In this document: in pieces, positions 17,811 to 27,066 of the stretch | Layout of the letters: each line of letters starts with the position of its first letter | How positions within the stretch are numbered: the stretch's first letter is position 1 | Assembly (NCBI RefSeq): GCF_000614105.1 | Contig: NZ_BAKH01000004.1 | Coordinates: 1 to 64,000, forward strand | Direction of reading: 5' to 3' | DNA length: 64,000 nt | Source of the DNA: Prevotella micans DSM 21469 = JCM 16134 | Lineage (GTDB): Bacteria; Bacteroidota; Bacteroidia; Bacteroidales; Bacteroidaceae | Position numbers and translations under genes: made by a program | Notes under the pieces: model-generated | Told to the model about the DNA's origin: nothing | What the model saw: the letters and a program-made list of their open reading frames with translations, nothing else | The model's database searches: none

Positions 17811-19246
17811 AAGCAAAGACAATAGCTTTAGTCGCCGCTTTGATTAGTATTTCTTTCATTTCGTGCGACGACACAACAGATTCAATCGGCTCTTCGCTGA
17901 TTGGCCAAACAGATAACCTAAAAGTAATGGTCGATACATTCAATGTCATATCAAGGAGTATCCTGGCCGATTCGGTTATAGCACGAACAGGGACGGGATT
18001 TCTTGGCCGTATGAAAGACCCAGAAACGGGCGCAACAATCACCGGTAATTTCATGGCGCAATTACATGTGCTTAACAACTATGGCTTGCCAACTCTCGAC
18101 AGTATCATGAGCCGTGATCAAAACAATGAAATTATCGCCGACTCGTGCGACATAAAGTTATTCTACGCCTCCTACAACGGTGACTCGACAAGTCAAATGA
18201 AACTCACCGCTTATGAACTCAATCATCCCGTTGAAGAAGGACAAATCTACTATTCCAACCTAGACCCACAGGCACTAGGCTACATCCGTATGGGGGGAAT
18301 AGCCGAAAAACGAACCTACACCCTCATTAACTTCACCGAACCGGAATCAGTGCGAAAAGATTCTACCTACGTGAAGAACATCGATATCAAGCTTAACAAG
18401 CAATACACCGACAAGAATGGGCAGACATATAACAACTATGGAACTTATCTAATTCGGAAATATCTACAAGACTCTACTGCGTTCCGTAACTCCTATCGAT
18501 TCCTTCACGAAGTTTGTCCCGGATTCTATTTCAAAACAACCTATGGAATTGGTTCAATGGCTCACGTAGAAGCTGTTCAGCTCAATATTTATTTCAATCT
18601 CCGAGTAAACAACAAGATTAGAGCAGCAAGCACTAACTTTAACAGTACAGAAGAAGTTCTGCAAATAACCAATTTCTCGCAAGACAGAGGTCAGCTCGAA
18701 CAAATGGCACAAACCCCCGGTTATACATTCTTAAAAACACCAGCCGGACTATTTACCGAACTAACTCTCCCAGTGGATAGCATAATGAAAGGACACGAAA
18801 AAGACACTCTCAATTCCGTGAAACTCGACTTGAAGCGAGTCAACAATACTAGCTTTTCGCACTTCCAGATGCCATTTCCAAAAGATATTCTGATTCTGCC
18901 GGCCGACAGTCTATCGTCGTTTTTTGCACGAAATAAGGTGATCGATTATCAAACATCTTTTACTGCCACCTATAGCTCGGCAACAAATAGCTATACATTC
19001 AACAACCTAGCAGCGCTTATAAAATATTTCCATCGTACAAAGCAAAACGCATCTTCGAATTGGGCTAAAGTCATTTTGGTTCCAGTGGACGTTCAAACAA
19101 CCAGTTCCCAATATGGCAGTAAAACTTTGACAAGGATAATAAAGATTTCAAACCTTATGGAACTGTCGAGCGTGAAACTCTTCGGTGGAGCGGCCAATCC
19201 CGATGCTATAAAACTGTCGGTTGTCTACAGCAAATTCAATGGCTGA
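17807..19246 (+). CDS. DUF4270 lipoprotein
   Basis: A 479-residue predicted lipoprotein. A hydrophobic signal (ALVAALISISFISC) ends in a cysteine at about residue 20 followed by acidic residues. DUF4270 members are Bacteroidota surface or periplasmic lipoproteins of unknown function; the GFLGRMKDPETG motif near residue 65 is typical. It overlaps the short GT5-like gene by 4 bases and a 43-residue gene by 8 bases, so all three are probably translated together. Confidence 0.85.
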   Translation: MKAKTIALVAALISISFISCDDTTDSIGSSLIGQTDNLKVMVDTFNVISRSILADSVIARTGTGFLGRMKDPETGATITGNFMAQLHVLNNYGLPTLDSIMSRDQNNEIIADSCDIKLFYASYNGDSTSQMKLTAYELNHPVEEGQIYYSNLDPQALGYIRMGGIAEKRTYTLINFTEPESVRKDSTYVKNIDIKLNKQYTDKNGQTYNNYGTYLIRKYLQDSTAFRNSYRFLHEVCPGFYFKTTYGIGSMAHVEAVQLNIYFNLRVNNKIRAASTNFNSTEEVLQITNFSQDRGQLEQMAQTPGYTFLKTPAGLFTELTLPVDSIMKGHEKDTLNSVKLDLKRVNNTSFSHFQMPFPKDILILPADSLSSFFARNKVIDYQTSFTATYSSATNSYTFNNLAALIKYFHRTKQNASSNWAKVILVPVDVQTTSSQYGSKTLTRIIKISNLMELSSVKLFGGAANPDAIKLSVVYSKFNG

Positions 19247-19370
19247 CAATTTCCTTGAGCGTAAACGTGATGACTACGAAGCCCGCAAACAAGCCTGGCT
19301 CAGAAAGAAAAAGCATCAAAAACAAATTCGTCGTCGGGATATACAAAAGTTCGACAACGAATTTTTATAA
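19239..19370 (+). CDS. Small basic protein (43 residues)
   Basis: Begins MADNFLERKRDDYEARKQAW and ends DNEFL, highly charged and lysine/arginine-rich, with no signal or membrane segment. The start overlaps the DUF4270 stop by 8 bases (ATGGCTGA). Small proteins starting MADN-[FY]-LE-[RK]-K are a recurrent Bacteroidales type, often misnamed in databases; that is recall, not a search. The clean end and tight coupling support a real gene. Function unknown. Confidence 0.6.
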   Translation: MADNFLERKRDDYEARKQAWLRKKKHQKQIRRRDIQKFDNEFL

Positions 19371-19858
19371 TTTCAACTCTTAGTCATATCTTTCTCTTGT
19401 TATAAATCAAGAAGAAATACTAAGTTTTAACGAAATGAATTGATTAATATTCCTTTCCAGCCGTGAGTTCTCACACATACCTATTTATATTAGTCCCAAT
19501 GCGATGCAGAGAAATTTTGTTTTCTCTGTGTTTTTTTCGTCTGATAATTTGATGTGTTCGGAAAAATGTTGCCCCACAAGGATATCTACTATCTAATAAT
19601 ACAATTTTTACCTAAGAGCGTATGAAACGTGTATGAATTGGAGAACTCTTGATACTCGATGACGCATGTGACAAAGCGCTTGATACGGTTATCATACGAT
19701 TCGCCGTGAATCATAAGAAGATTAAACCAATAGTTTTGAAGCTGGAAAAAGTTACATAAGTATATAAATACATATACTCAATGATGAATAAATAATTGTT
19801 ACTAACAAAAAGTTACATTAAAGGATTGAGTAGGATGAATAGGACAGAGGAATTTGAT
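19371..19858. other. Non-coding gap of about 490 bases
   Basis: No credible open frame is seen on either strand. It holds one terminator hairpin (19507-19537) and an A/T-rich stretch leading to the nucleoside phosphorylase promoter. No tRNA-like or riboswitch-like structure was recognised. Confidence 0.5.
19507..19537 (+). terminator. Intrinsic terminator
   Basis: cagagaaa (19507-19514) pairs with tttctctg (19521-19528) around a 6-base loop and is followed by a run of seven T. It would end the GT5-like/DUF4270/small-protein transcript, 136 bases past the last stop. Confidence 0.7.
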
Positions 19859-19866
19859 TATCTTTG
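19859..19866 (+). promoter_or_regulatory. -7 element of nucleoside phosphorylase gene
   Basis: TATCTTTG, an exact TAnnTTTG match 30 bases before the ATG at 19897. It overlaps an in-frame TTG at 19864, which therefore cannot be the start. Confidence 0.65.
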
Positions 19867-19896
19867 TTCATAATTAATAACCAAGAAACAAACAAC

Positions 19897-20772
19897 ATGG
19901 AGAAAAGAATCTTTGCACCATCGGAACTTATTCTCAACCCTGATGGAAGCGTGTTTCATTTACATTTAAAACCAGAACAGTTGGCTGACCGCGTGATACT
20001 TGTTGGCGATCCGGGACGCGTTAGTTTGATAGCTAAAAATTTTGATACAATCGAGTGCGAGGTCGAAAACCGAGAGTTTAAAACTGTAACAGGGGGGTAT
20101 CGAGGTAAGAGACTAACTGTGCAAAGTACAGGAATTGGTTGTGACAACATTGACATCGTACTAAATGAACTGGATGCATTATCCAATATCGATCTCGATT
20201 CGCGACAAGAGCGCGAGATGAAAACACAACTAACACTCGTTAGAATCGGAACTTGCGGAGGCTTACAACCCTATACTCCCATAGGAACATTTATTGCTTC
20301 TGTGAAAAGCATAGGGTTCGATGGCTTGCTAAATTTTTATAAAGGACGAAACGAGATATGTGACATTGAATTCGAACAAGAGTTCAAAAAACAAACCAAT
20401 TGGACGTTGGCTCTTGGAAATCCATATGTTGTCAATTCCGATGAAGAGCTACTACAAAAAATTGCGGGCGATGACATGGTGCGAGGAGTCACGATCTCAT
20501 GTGGCGGATTCTTTGGACCACAGGGAAGACGCTTGCGCATTCCGCTTGCTATTCCTGATTTGAACGAACGAATTGAAAACTTTGAATTCAAAGGTATGCG
20601 CATAACAAATTTCGAAATGGAATCGTCGGCGGTAGCAGGCCTTTCGTCACTTATGGGCCACCGTTCGCTTACATGCTGCATGGTTATTGCTAATAGGCTT
20701 GTAGGTGAAGCTAACTCAAATTATCGCAACACAATCGAGCAACTAATTGAGCGAGTTCTGGAACGTATATAG
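19897..20772 (+). CDS. Nucleoside phosphorylase (uridine phosphorylase-like)
   Basis: A 291-residue PNP/UDP-family protein. The phosphate-binding VILVGDPGRV is near residues 34-43. TGIGCDNIDIVLNEL carries the conserved glycine turn, LVRIGTCGG follows, and FEMESSAVAGLSSLMGH provides the ribose-binding MES motif. It splits a nucleoside (probably uridine) with phosphate for salvage. The substrate cannot be fixed by eye, and Bacteroidales have several paralogues. It is 21 bases upstream of mnmE. Confidence 0.88.
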   Translation: MEKRIFAPSELILNPDGSVFHLHLKPEQLADRVILVGDPGRVSLIAKNFDTIECEVENREFKTVTGGYRGKRLTVQSTGIGCDNIDIVLNELDALSNIDLDSRQEREMKTQLTLVRIGTCGGLQPYTPIGTFIASVKSIGFDGLLNFYKGRNEICDIEFEQEFKKQTNWTLALGNPYVVNSDEELLQKIAGDDMVRGVTISCGGFFGPQGRRLRIPLAIPDLNERIENFEFKGMRITNFEMESSAVAGLSSLMGHRSLTCCMVIANRLVGEANSNYRNTIEQLIERVLERI

Positions 20773-20793
20773 TCGACCTTTCGAAAAATAATA

Positions 20794-22134
20794 ATGCTTG
20801 AAAATGACACAATTTGCGCTCCAGCAACCCAATCGGGCGGAGCAATCGGCATAGTAAGAGTCTCTGGACCTGAGGCAATCGAAATCGTGAACAGTACGCT
20901 CTCAAAAGATATTATCCAAGCTAAAGGTGGTACTTTACATCATTGCGAAATTCTAGACAACGATGGAATAGCAATCGACGAAGTTGTTACATCTGTTTGG
21001 CGTGCTCCATATTCGTACACGGGCGAAAATAGTGTAGAAGTGTCGTGTCACGGTTCGGGTTACATCATGCAACAAATTGTTAACCGCCTCATCGCAGTGG
21101 GTTGTCGTGGTGCACGTCCCGGTGAGTTCACCGAACGTGCTTTTCTGTCTGGAAAAATGGATTTATCACAAGCCGAGGCCGTTGCCGATCTGATTGCATC
21201 GTCGAATAAAGCAAGCCACAAAATGGCAATCTCGGCATTAAAAGGGCATTTCAGCAACGAACTGTTTAGTTTACGCGAAAAACTTTTGAACATAACAACG
21301 CTACTCGAACTGGAGCTGGACTTTTCAGACCATGAAGACATCGAATTTGCCGATCGGAATACAATGCTCAAGCTTGCAAACGAAATAGATAGAAAGGTTG
21401 TAAAGTTAACCGACTCTTTCAAGATGGGTAGAGCAATAAAAGAAGGAATTCCAGTTGCGATTGTGGGACGGACGAACGTTGGAAAATCTACTCTTCTCAA
21501 TAGACTTCTACACGAAGAACGTGCAATCGTATCAGAAGTCGAAGGTACAACGCGAGATTCAATCGAAGATGTAGTCGACATTAAAGGTATCAATTTTCGC
21601 TTCATCGATACTGCAGGATTTCGAAACACAACCGATAAAATTGAGAAAATAGGTATAGAACGAACACACAGAAAAATTTCTGAAGCAAGCATAATTATTT
21701 GGTTAGTAGACGATGAGCCAACAGTTGAAGAAATTAGCAACATGAAATCACTTGTCGGCGAACGAACGCTGTTAACCGTTCTAAACAAAATCGACTTGAT
21801 TGACGAATCACGCTTTTCGCACATGCTCAAAATATCAGCCAAACACGGTCTAGGTATAGATAACTTGGAGAAAACTCTCTACGAAGCAGCTGGCATAGAT
21901 TCCATCACCGAAAACACCATCATCGTAACGAATGCCCGACATTACGACGCTCTTATACGCTCGCACTACGCTTTGGAGCGAGTTCGCTCGGCCATCGAAT
22001 CGCATTTGAGCGCCGACCTCGTTGCCGAAGAACTCAAAGATGTGCTCTACACGCTTGGCGAAATCACCGGCTCGCAAATAACTAGCGACGAAACGTTGAA
22101 AAATATATTCTCTTCTTTCTGCATCGGCAAATGA
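20794..22134 (+). CDS. mnmE: tRNA modification GTPase MnmE
   Basis: With MnmG, modifies uridine 34 of certain tRNAs. The 446-residue protein has the N-terminal folate-binding domain (APATQSGGAIGIVRVSG), the helical domain, and an inserted G domain. G motifs are GRTNVGKS (225-232), EGTTRDSI, DTAGFRNT and NKIDL, and the C-terminal CIGK carries the essential cysteine. All signature residues are present. Confidence 0.97.
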   Translation: MLENDTICAPATQSGGAIGIVRVSGPEAIEIVNSTLSKDIIQAKGGTLHHCEILDNDGIAIDEVVTSVWRAPYSYTGENSVEVSCHGSGYIMQQIVNRLIAVGCRGARPGEFTERAFLSGKMDLSQAEAVADLIASSNKASHKMAISALKGHFSNELFSLREKLLNITTLLELELDFSDHEDIEFADRNTMLKLANEIDRKVVKLTDSFKMGRAIKEGIPVAIVGRTNVGKSTLLNRLLHEERAIVSEVEGTTRDSIEDVVDIKGINFRFIDTAGFRNTTDKIEKIGIERTHRKISEASIIIWLVDDEPTVEEISNMKSLVGERTLLTVLNKIDLIDESRFSHMLKISAKHGLGIDNLEKTLYEAAGIDSITENTIIVTNARHYDALIRSHYALERVRSAIESHLSADLVAEELKDVLYTLGEITGSQITSDETLKNIFSSFCIGK

Positions 22135-22202
22135 AATCGGCGTAAATAAATTTTATAATCAACGCTGTGCAATATAATCCATGAACAATTCGTTATTGCT
22201 GC

Positions 22203-23141
22203 GTGTTTAATCGAATATCTTCCCTCACATTGTTCGCTATCCTGGCTGTTATGCCTCTTCGCGCGCAATACGACGCATCGTTCAGCCACTACTGGGCGAT
22301 GCAACCGAGTTTCAATCCAGCAGCCGTTGGCAAGGACACGAAGTTCAATGTTGTCGGGGCCTATTCGCTTGATTTTGCAGGTTACGAACATAATCCGAAT
22401 ACATTTTACGTGGGCGCTGACATACCGCTATATTCTATTAAGCATTATCATGGCGCGGGCTTATCCATCCAAAATGATAAGCTTGGTTTGTCTACCCATC
22501 AAAGAATCAGTGCACAATACGCATTCCGATATAACCTTTTCGGAGGCACAATATCGGCAGGCGTTCAATTGGGCATGCTGCTTGAAAATTTCGACGGGAC
22601 GAAACTAGATTTAGGTGATTCAGGCGATCGGGCATTCCCAACAACCAATGTGAATGGTAACGCGCTCGACATTGGTTTAGGAGTATATTATAGTGGACGG
22701 GAATGGTATGCAGGTGCGTCGGTTCAACACATCAATGTACCAACTGTTGAACTCGGTGAAAAAAATGAGTTGGAAGTGAAATCGACATATTATTTGACTT
22801 GTGGATACAATATAAAATTTAATAGTCCGTTTGTGAGCATACCGACTTCGATTTTGGCAAAATATGATGGCAACGGCTATCGCACAGACCTAACATTTCG
22901 AGTTGTATACACGAACGAGAATCGAATACTTTACGCCGGACTTGGATACAGTCCGACAAATTCGGTTACGGCCTATTTGGGAGGTCGATTCCATGGTATA
23001 AACATAGGCTACAGTTATGAAATGTATACCCGTAATGTCGGAATAGGAAACGGAAGTCACGGCTTGCTCATCATCTATCAAACCGACATAAACTTGCAAA
23101 AGAAAGGTCGGAACCTGCACAAGAGTGTTAGATTTTTATAG
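22203..23141 (+). CDS. porP: PorP/SprF-family type IX secretion outer-membrane protein
   Basis: A 312-residue PorP/SprF-family protein. It has a signal peptide ending in LRAQ, then the family start YDASFSHYWAMQPSFNPAAVG, then repeated amphipathic beta strands. PorP-type barrels are the first gene of the T9SS operon and link to the PorK/N ring. The start is a GTG at 22203. An ATG at 22181 would extend the signal peptide (MNNSLLLRV) but is out of frame by one base. It lies 12 bases before gldK. Confidence 0.92.
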   Translation: MFNRISSLTLFAILAVMPLRAQYDASFSHYWAMQPSFNPAAVGKDTKFNVVGAYSLDFAGYEHNPNTFYVGADIPLYSIKHYHGAGLSIQNDKLGLSTHQRISAQYAFRYNLFGGTISAGVQLGMLLENFDGTKLDLGDSGDRAFPTTNVNGNALDIGLGVYYSGREWYAGASVQHINVPTVELGEKNELEVKSTYYLTCGYNIKFNSPFVSIPTSILAKYDGNGYRTDLTFRVVYTNENRILYAGLGYSPTNSVTAYLGGRFHGINIGYSYEMYTRNVGIGNGSHGLLIIYQTDINLQKKGRNLHKSVRFL

Positions 23142-23153
23142 AAACATAGAAAT

Positions 23154-24629
23154 ATGAATATTAGAAAAATAATCGTCACCCTAGCTTTCTGTTCTCTCAT
23201 AGTAGTTGCTTTGAGCAGTTGCTTTGGCGGCAAGGCCTCTGTGTCTGGTCACGGCGGCGAAGTGACTGGTGTTGGCGGAGGTCGTCCTTTCCGTGAGCCA
23301 ACTCCTTACGGTATGACGCTGGTTAAGCGAGGATGGCTGAAGATGGGAATAGAGAAACAAGACAGTCTCTGGGGTAAACGAACTCCAGTAAAAGACATAT
23401 CGGTGGACGGTTTCTGGATGGATGAAACAGAAGTGACGAACTCTGAATACAAACAATTTATTGAATGGGTACGCGATTCAATACTCCGTACTCGATTGGC
23501 CGATCCTTCATACGGTGGAGATGAATCATATATGATTACCGAAAATAAAAACGGTGATCCGATAACTCCGCATCTCAATTGGAACAAACGTCTGCCTCGC
23601 AAACCCAATGAGGATGAACAGCGCGCAATAGAAAGTCTTTATGTAACCAATCCGGTTACGGGCGAGCGCAGTCTTGATGCAAAGCAACTGAATTATCGCT
23701 ATGAAATTTATGATTACACAACGGCCGCTCTGCGAAGGAATCGTTTGAATCCAAGTGAGCGTAATCTCAACACAGACATAGCTGTGAATCCGAACGAGGT
23801 TGTAATGATTTCTAAGGATACCGCATATATTGACGACGAAGGAAACATTCACAACGAAACTATAAATCGTCCGCTATCTGGTCCGTGGGATTTTTTGAAC
23901 ACCTATATAGTAAATGTTTATCCTGATACTACCTGTTGGGTGAATGACTTCCGCAATTCGGACAATGAAATCTATCTTCGAAATTATTTTAGCAATTCAA
24001 CTTATAATAATCATCCTGTAGTAGGTGTGACATGGGAACAGGCTAATGCTTTTTGCGCATGGCGTACCGATTATTTATTGAAAGGATTGGGACGGGAAGC
24101 GCGTTTTGTTCAACGCTATCGTTTGCCTACCGAAGCGGAATGGGAATATGCTGCTCGCGGTAGAAATCAAGACGAATTCCCTTGGGAGAATGAAAACGTG
24201 AAGAACGGCAATGGTTGCTTCTATGCCAACTTCAAGCCGGCACGTGGAAATTATACAAAAGACGGTAATCTGATAACAAGTAAAGTTGCAATTTATGGTG
24301 CAAATTCAAACGGACTTTTCGATATGGCTGGTAATGTAGCCGAATGGACAAGTACAATTTATACCGAAGCCGGAGTTGATGCAATGAACGATCTTAATCC
24401 GCAATTAGAATATAAAGCAGCTAAAGAAGACCCCTATAGACTCAAGAAAAAAAGTATACGCGGAGGAAGTTGGAAAGATCCAGAGAACTACATCCGTAGC
24501 GCTTGGCGAACTTGGGAATATCAGAATCAACCGCGAAGCTATATTGGATTCCGTTGTGTGCGTAGTTTGGCGAGCTCGTCGAGCGAAGCTGCAAAAGAAA
24601 TAAAGAAGAGTAGTAAAAAGAGGAAATAG
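23154..24629 (+). CDS. gldK: Type IX secretion lipoprotein GldK/PorK
   Basis: A 491-residue lipoprotein with signal LIVVALSSC, the lipid cysteine being near residue 23. A formylglycine-generating-enzyme-like (sulfatase-modifying factor) domain follows: GFWMDETEVTNSEYKQF, then RLPTEAEWEYAARG, NGLFDMAGNVAEWTS, IRGGSWKDP and IGFRCVRS. GldK/PorK with GldN/PorN forms the periplasmic ring of the secretion machine. It sits between porP and gldL. Confidence 0.95.
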   Translation: MNIRKIIVTLAFCSLIVVALSSCFGGKASVSGHGGEVTGVGGGRPFREPTPYGMTLVKRGWLKMGIEKQDSLWGKRTPVKDISVDGFWMDETEVTNSEYKQFIEWVRDSILRTRLADPSYGGDESYMITENKNGDPITPHLNWNKRLPRKPNEDEQRAIESLYVTNPVTGERSLDAKQLNYRYEIYDYTTAALRRNRLNPSERNLNTDIAVNPNEVVMISKDTAYIDDEGNIHNETINRPLSGPWDFLNTYIVNVYPDTTCWVNDFRNSDNEIYLRNYFSNSTYNNHPVVGVTWEQANAFCAWRTDYLLKGLGREARFVQRYRLPTEAEWEYAARGRNQDEFPWENENVKNGNGCFYANFKPARGNYTKDGNLITSKVAIYGANSNGLFDMAGNVAEWTSTIYTEAGVDAMNDLNPQLEYKAAKEDPYRLKKKSIRGGSWKDPENYIRSAWRTWEYQNQPRSYIGFRCVRSLASSSSEAAKEIKKSSKKRK

Positions 24630-24632
24630 ATA

Positions 24633-25436
24633 ATGACACAGTATAGTAAAATAAACTTCATCTACCGTCTACAAAAATGGATGGACAGTGTACCCGGACA
24701 AACATTTCTTACCTATGGCTACAGCTGGGGGGCATCGGTTGTAATCTTAGGTGCTTTGTTCAAGCTTACTCATCTGCCGGGTGCTAATATCATGCTTTAT
24801 TTCGGTATGGGTACTGAGGTGATTGTGTTCTTCCTTTCGGCTTTCGATCGTCCGTTCGATAAAACCGATGATGGAAAGGAAATACCGACGCACGTAAATA
24901 TTGAGAGAGATTCTTCTCCAGTTATTAAGAGACCTGCTAAACAAGTTCGAACAGTTGTGGAAAAGAATGAGGTTGCTTTTGAAAAAGAAAATATAGCTCG
25001 GCAAGTGCCCACTCAAATAATGCTTTCGGCCGATGAAATAGCAGCCGCTGTTGTTGATCAACAGAGTAAAGTTATAATTGACGCAAAGCAGCAAACTCCC
25101 GAAATGGTCGAAGCTCAAACCAATTATGTTGACGCACTGAAAAATCTCACAGAAATGCTTGGCAAAGTGAACGATCAAAGTCAACGTTTGGCTCGCGACA
25201 GTGAAGAAATGGAGAATCTGAATCGTACTCTCACTGGTATAGTCAAGGTTTATGAGATGCAGCTAAAAGGAGCAAGTCAGCAAATTGGAACTATTGACCA
25301 GATAAACGAGCAGACCCGTAAGATGGCCGGACAGATTGAGCAACTCAACAAGATTTATGCACGTATGATTGAAGCCATGACAGTAAACATGCGTGCCACG
25401 GCTCCAGTAGCTCCACAACAGCCAAATATAGAATAA
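24633..25436 (+). CDS. gldL: Type IX secretion motor protein GldL/PorL
   Basis: A 267-residue inner-membrane protein with two N-terminal membrane helices (around residues 25-42 and 50-68). The glutamate in the second (GMGTEVIVFFL) is the one implicated in proton-driven rotation. A long charged, helical cytoplasmic region follows, including LTEMLGKVNDQSQRLARDSE. With GldM it is the motor energising T9SS and gliding. It is 3 bases from gldK. Confidence 0.95.
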   Translation: MTQYSKINFIYRLQKWMDSVPGQTFLTYGYSWGASVVILGALFKLTHLPGANIMLYFGMGTEVIVFFLSAFDRPFDKTDDGKEIPTHVNIERDSSPVIKRPAKQVRTVVEKNEVAFEKENIARQVPTQIMLSADEIAAAVVDQQSKVIIDAKQQTPEMVEAQTNYVDALKNLTEMLGKVNDQSQRLARDSEEMENLNRTLTGIVKVYEMQLKGASQQIGTIDQINEQTRKMAGQIEQLNKIYARMIEAMTVNMRATAPVAPQQPNIE

Positions 25437-25442
25437 TAGAAG

Positions 25443-27032
25443 ATGGCGATCATAAAGAGAAAGATTTCCCCTCGCCAGAAGATGATCAATCTTATGTATG
25501 TCGTTCTAATGGCTATGTTGGCATTGAACATTTCTACTGAGGTGCTCAATGGTTTCTCTATTGTTGAGGAGAGTCTTAATCGAACGACAAGAAACTCATC
25601 TAAAGAGAACGAAGCTATATTCGACGAACTCGAAAAAATGATGCAGAAGAATCCACAGAAGGTGAAGGAGTGGTTCATAATGGCATCAACGGTACGTCAA
25701 ATGAGTGATTCTCTCTATAATTATGCGCAAGACCTAAAACTTCGCATAGTGAAAGAGTCAGATGGTACTAAGGGCGATCCCTTCAATATCAAGAATAAGG
25801 ACGATCTCGAGGCAGCCAGTTATGTCATGTTAAGTCCTGGTACAGGTGAAGGAGGTAAACTCTACAAAGCAATAAATCGCTATCGTGTTAGGATTTTGAA
25901 ATTTGTTAGCGACCCTGTACAGCGCAGTATAATTGCAAGCAATCTGTCCACCGAAGTCCCTAATAGTTCCATGGGAAAGAATTGGCAAGAATATATGTTT
26001 GAAGACATGCCTACCGCTGCTGCTGTGACTTTGCTTTCGAAACTACAGAGCGATGTGCGATATGCCGAGGGTGAGGTGCTTCACTCACTGGTTGCTAACG
26101 TTGGTTTGAAAGACATCCGTGTAAACAAGTTGCAGGCATTCGTCGTTCCGAGTCAAACTCGACTTTATCCCGGTGAAATAATGACAGCGCAAATGTTCAT
26201 AGGAGCTGTTGATTCAACACAACAACCCCAAGTTTATGTAAACGGGCAGCTTATACGAGGCAACAAAATAACCATCAAAGCTGGTACGCCAGGAAAGCAT
26301 ACGTTGAATGGATATATCTTGATAAAAGATTTATCGGGCAATGTTTTGAGACGTAATTTTTCGCAAGACTATTGGGTAACCGGTGGTCCACAACCGAAAC
26401 ACTACATCAGTCCCGATGGAATGCAGAAAAAGCCTCCATTCGATGGTATGGCAACTATTGCAGCCGACTTGATGAATGTTCTTTATGCCGGTTTTGATAA
26501 TCCGATAACTATTAGTATTCCCAACACTTCACAAGGCGATGTTCAGGCAACGATGTCGGGAGGCTCGCTAGTTTCGCGCGGAGGTGGTCATTTTATTGCT
26601 CGACCATCGGCAGTGGGACAGCCTGTTACGATAGCGGTGTCGGCCAAGGGACGTAAAGTGGGCGAATATAAATTCCGTGTAAGGAAACTACCAGACCCAT
26701 CGCCATATATCGCTATGGGAGGCGACAGATTTAAGAGTGGTGCACTCTCTAAAGGTGCTCTTATGTCAGCCCCGGGAATACATGCAGCTATCGACGATGG
26801 TTTGCTAGACATTCCTTTCACTGTGACGAGCTTCCGCGCCGTATTCTTTGATAACATGGGTAATGCTGTACCGATGGCAAGTAACGGCTCCAATTTCTCG
26901 GCGCAACAAAAGGAACAATTTCGCCATTTAAGTAGGAACAAACGATTCTATATAACAAATGTGGTTGTACATGGTCCAGACGGAACAACCCGAACTCTCA
27001 ACGGGCGTAACATGGAGGTAATTGTGCAATAA
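25443..27032 (+). CDS. gldM: Type IX secretion motor protein GldM/PorM
   Basis: A 529-residue protein with one N-terminal membrane helix (MINLMYVVLMAMLALNIST, residues 15-33) and a large periplasmic part of beta domains, including VPSQTRLYPGEIMTAQMFIG and a proline-rich PDPSPYIAMGG. The helix bundles with GldL and the periplasmic shaft contacts the GldK/N ring. It is 6 bases from gldL. Confidence 0.95.
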   Translation: MAIIKRKISPRQKMINLMYVVLMAMLALNISTEVLNGFSIVEESLNRTTRNSSKENEAIFDELEKMMQKNPQKVKEWFIMASTVRQMSDSLYNYAQDLKLRIVKESDGTKGDPFNIKNKDDLEAASYVMLSPGTGEGGKLYKAINRYRVRILKFVSDPVQRSIIASNLSTEVPNSSMGKNWQEYMFEDMPTAAAVTLLSKLQSDVRYAEGEVLHSLVANVGLKDIRVNKLQAFVVPSQTRLYPGEIMTAQMFIGAVDSTQQPQVYVNGQLIRGNKITIKAGTPGKHTLNGYILIKDLSGNVLRRNFSQDYWVTGGPQPKHYISPDGMQKKPPFDGMATIAADLMNVLYAGFDNPITISIPNTSQGDVQATMSGGSLVSRGGGHFIARPSAVGQPVTIAVSAKGRKVGEYKFRVRKLPDPSPYIAMGGDRFKSGALSKGALMSAPGIHAAIDDGLLDIPFTVTSFRAVFFDNMGNAVPMASNGSNFSAQQKEQFRHLSRNKRFYITNVVVHGPDGTTRTLNGRNMEVIVQ

Positions 27033-27066
27033 CATGAAGTATCAGCCCAAAACAAATATTCCGAAC

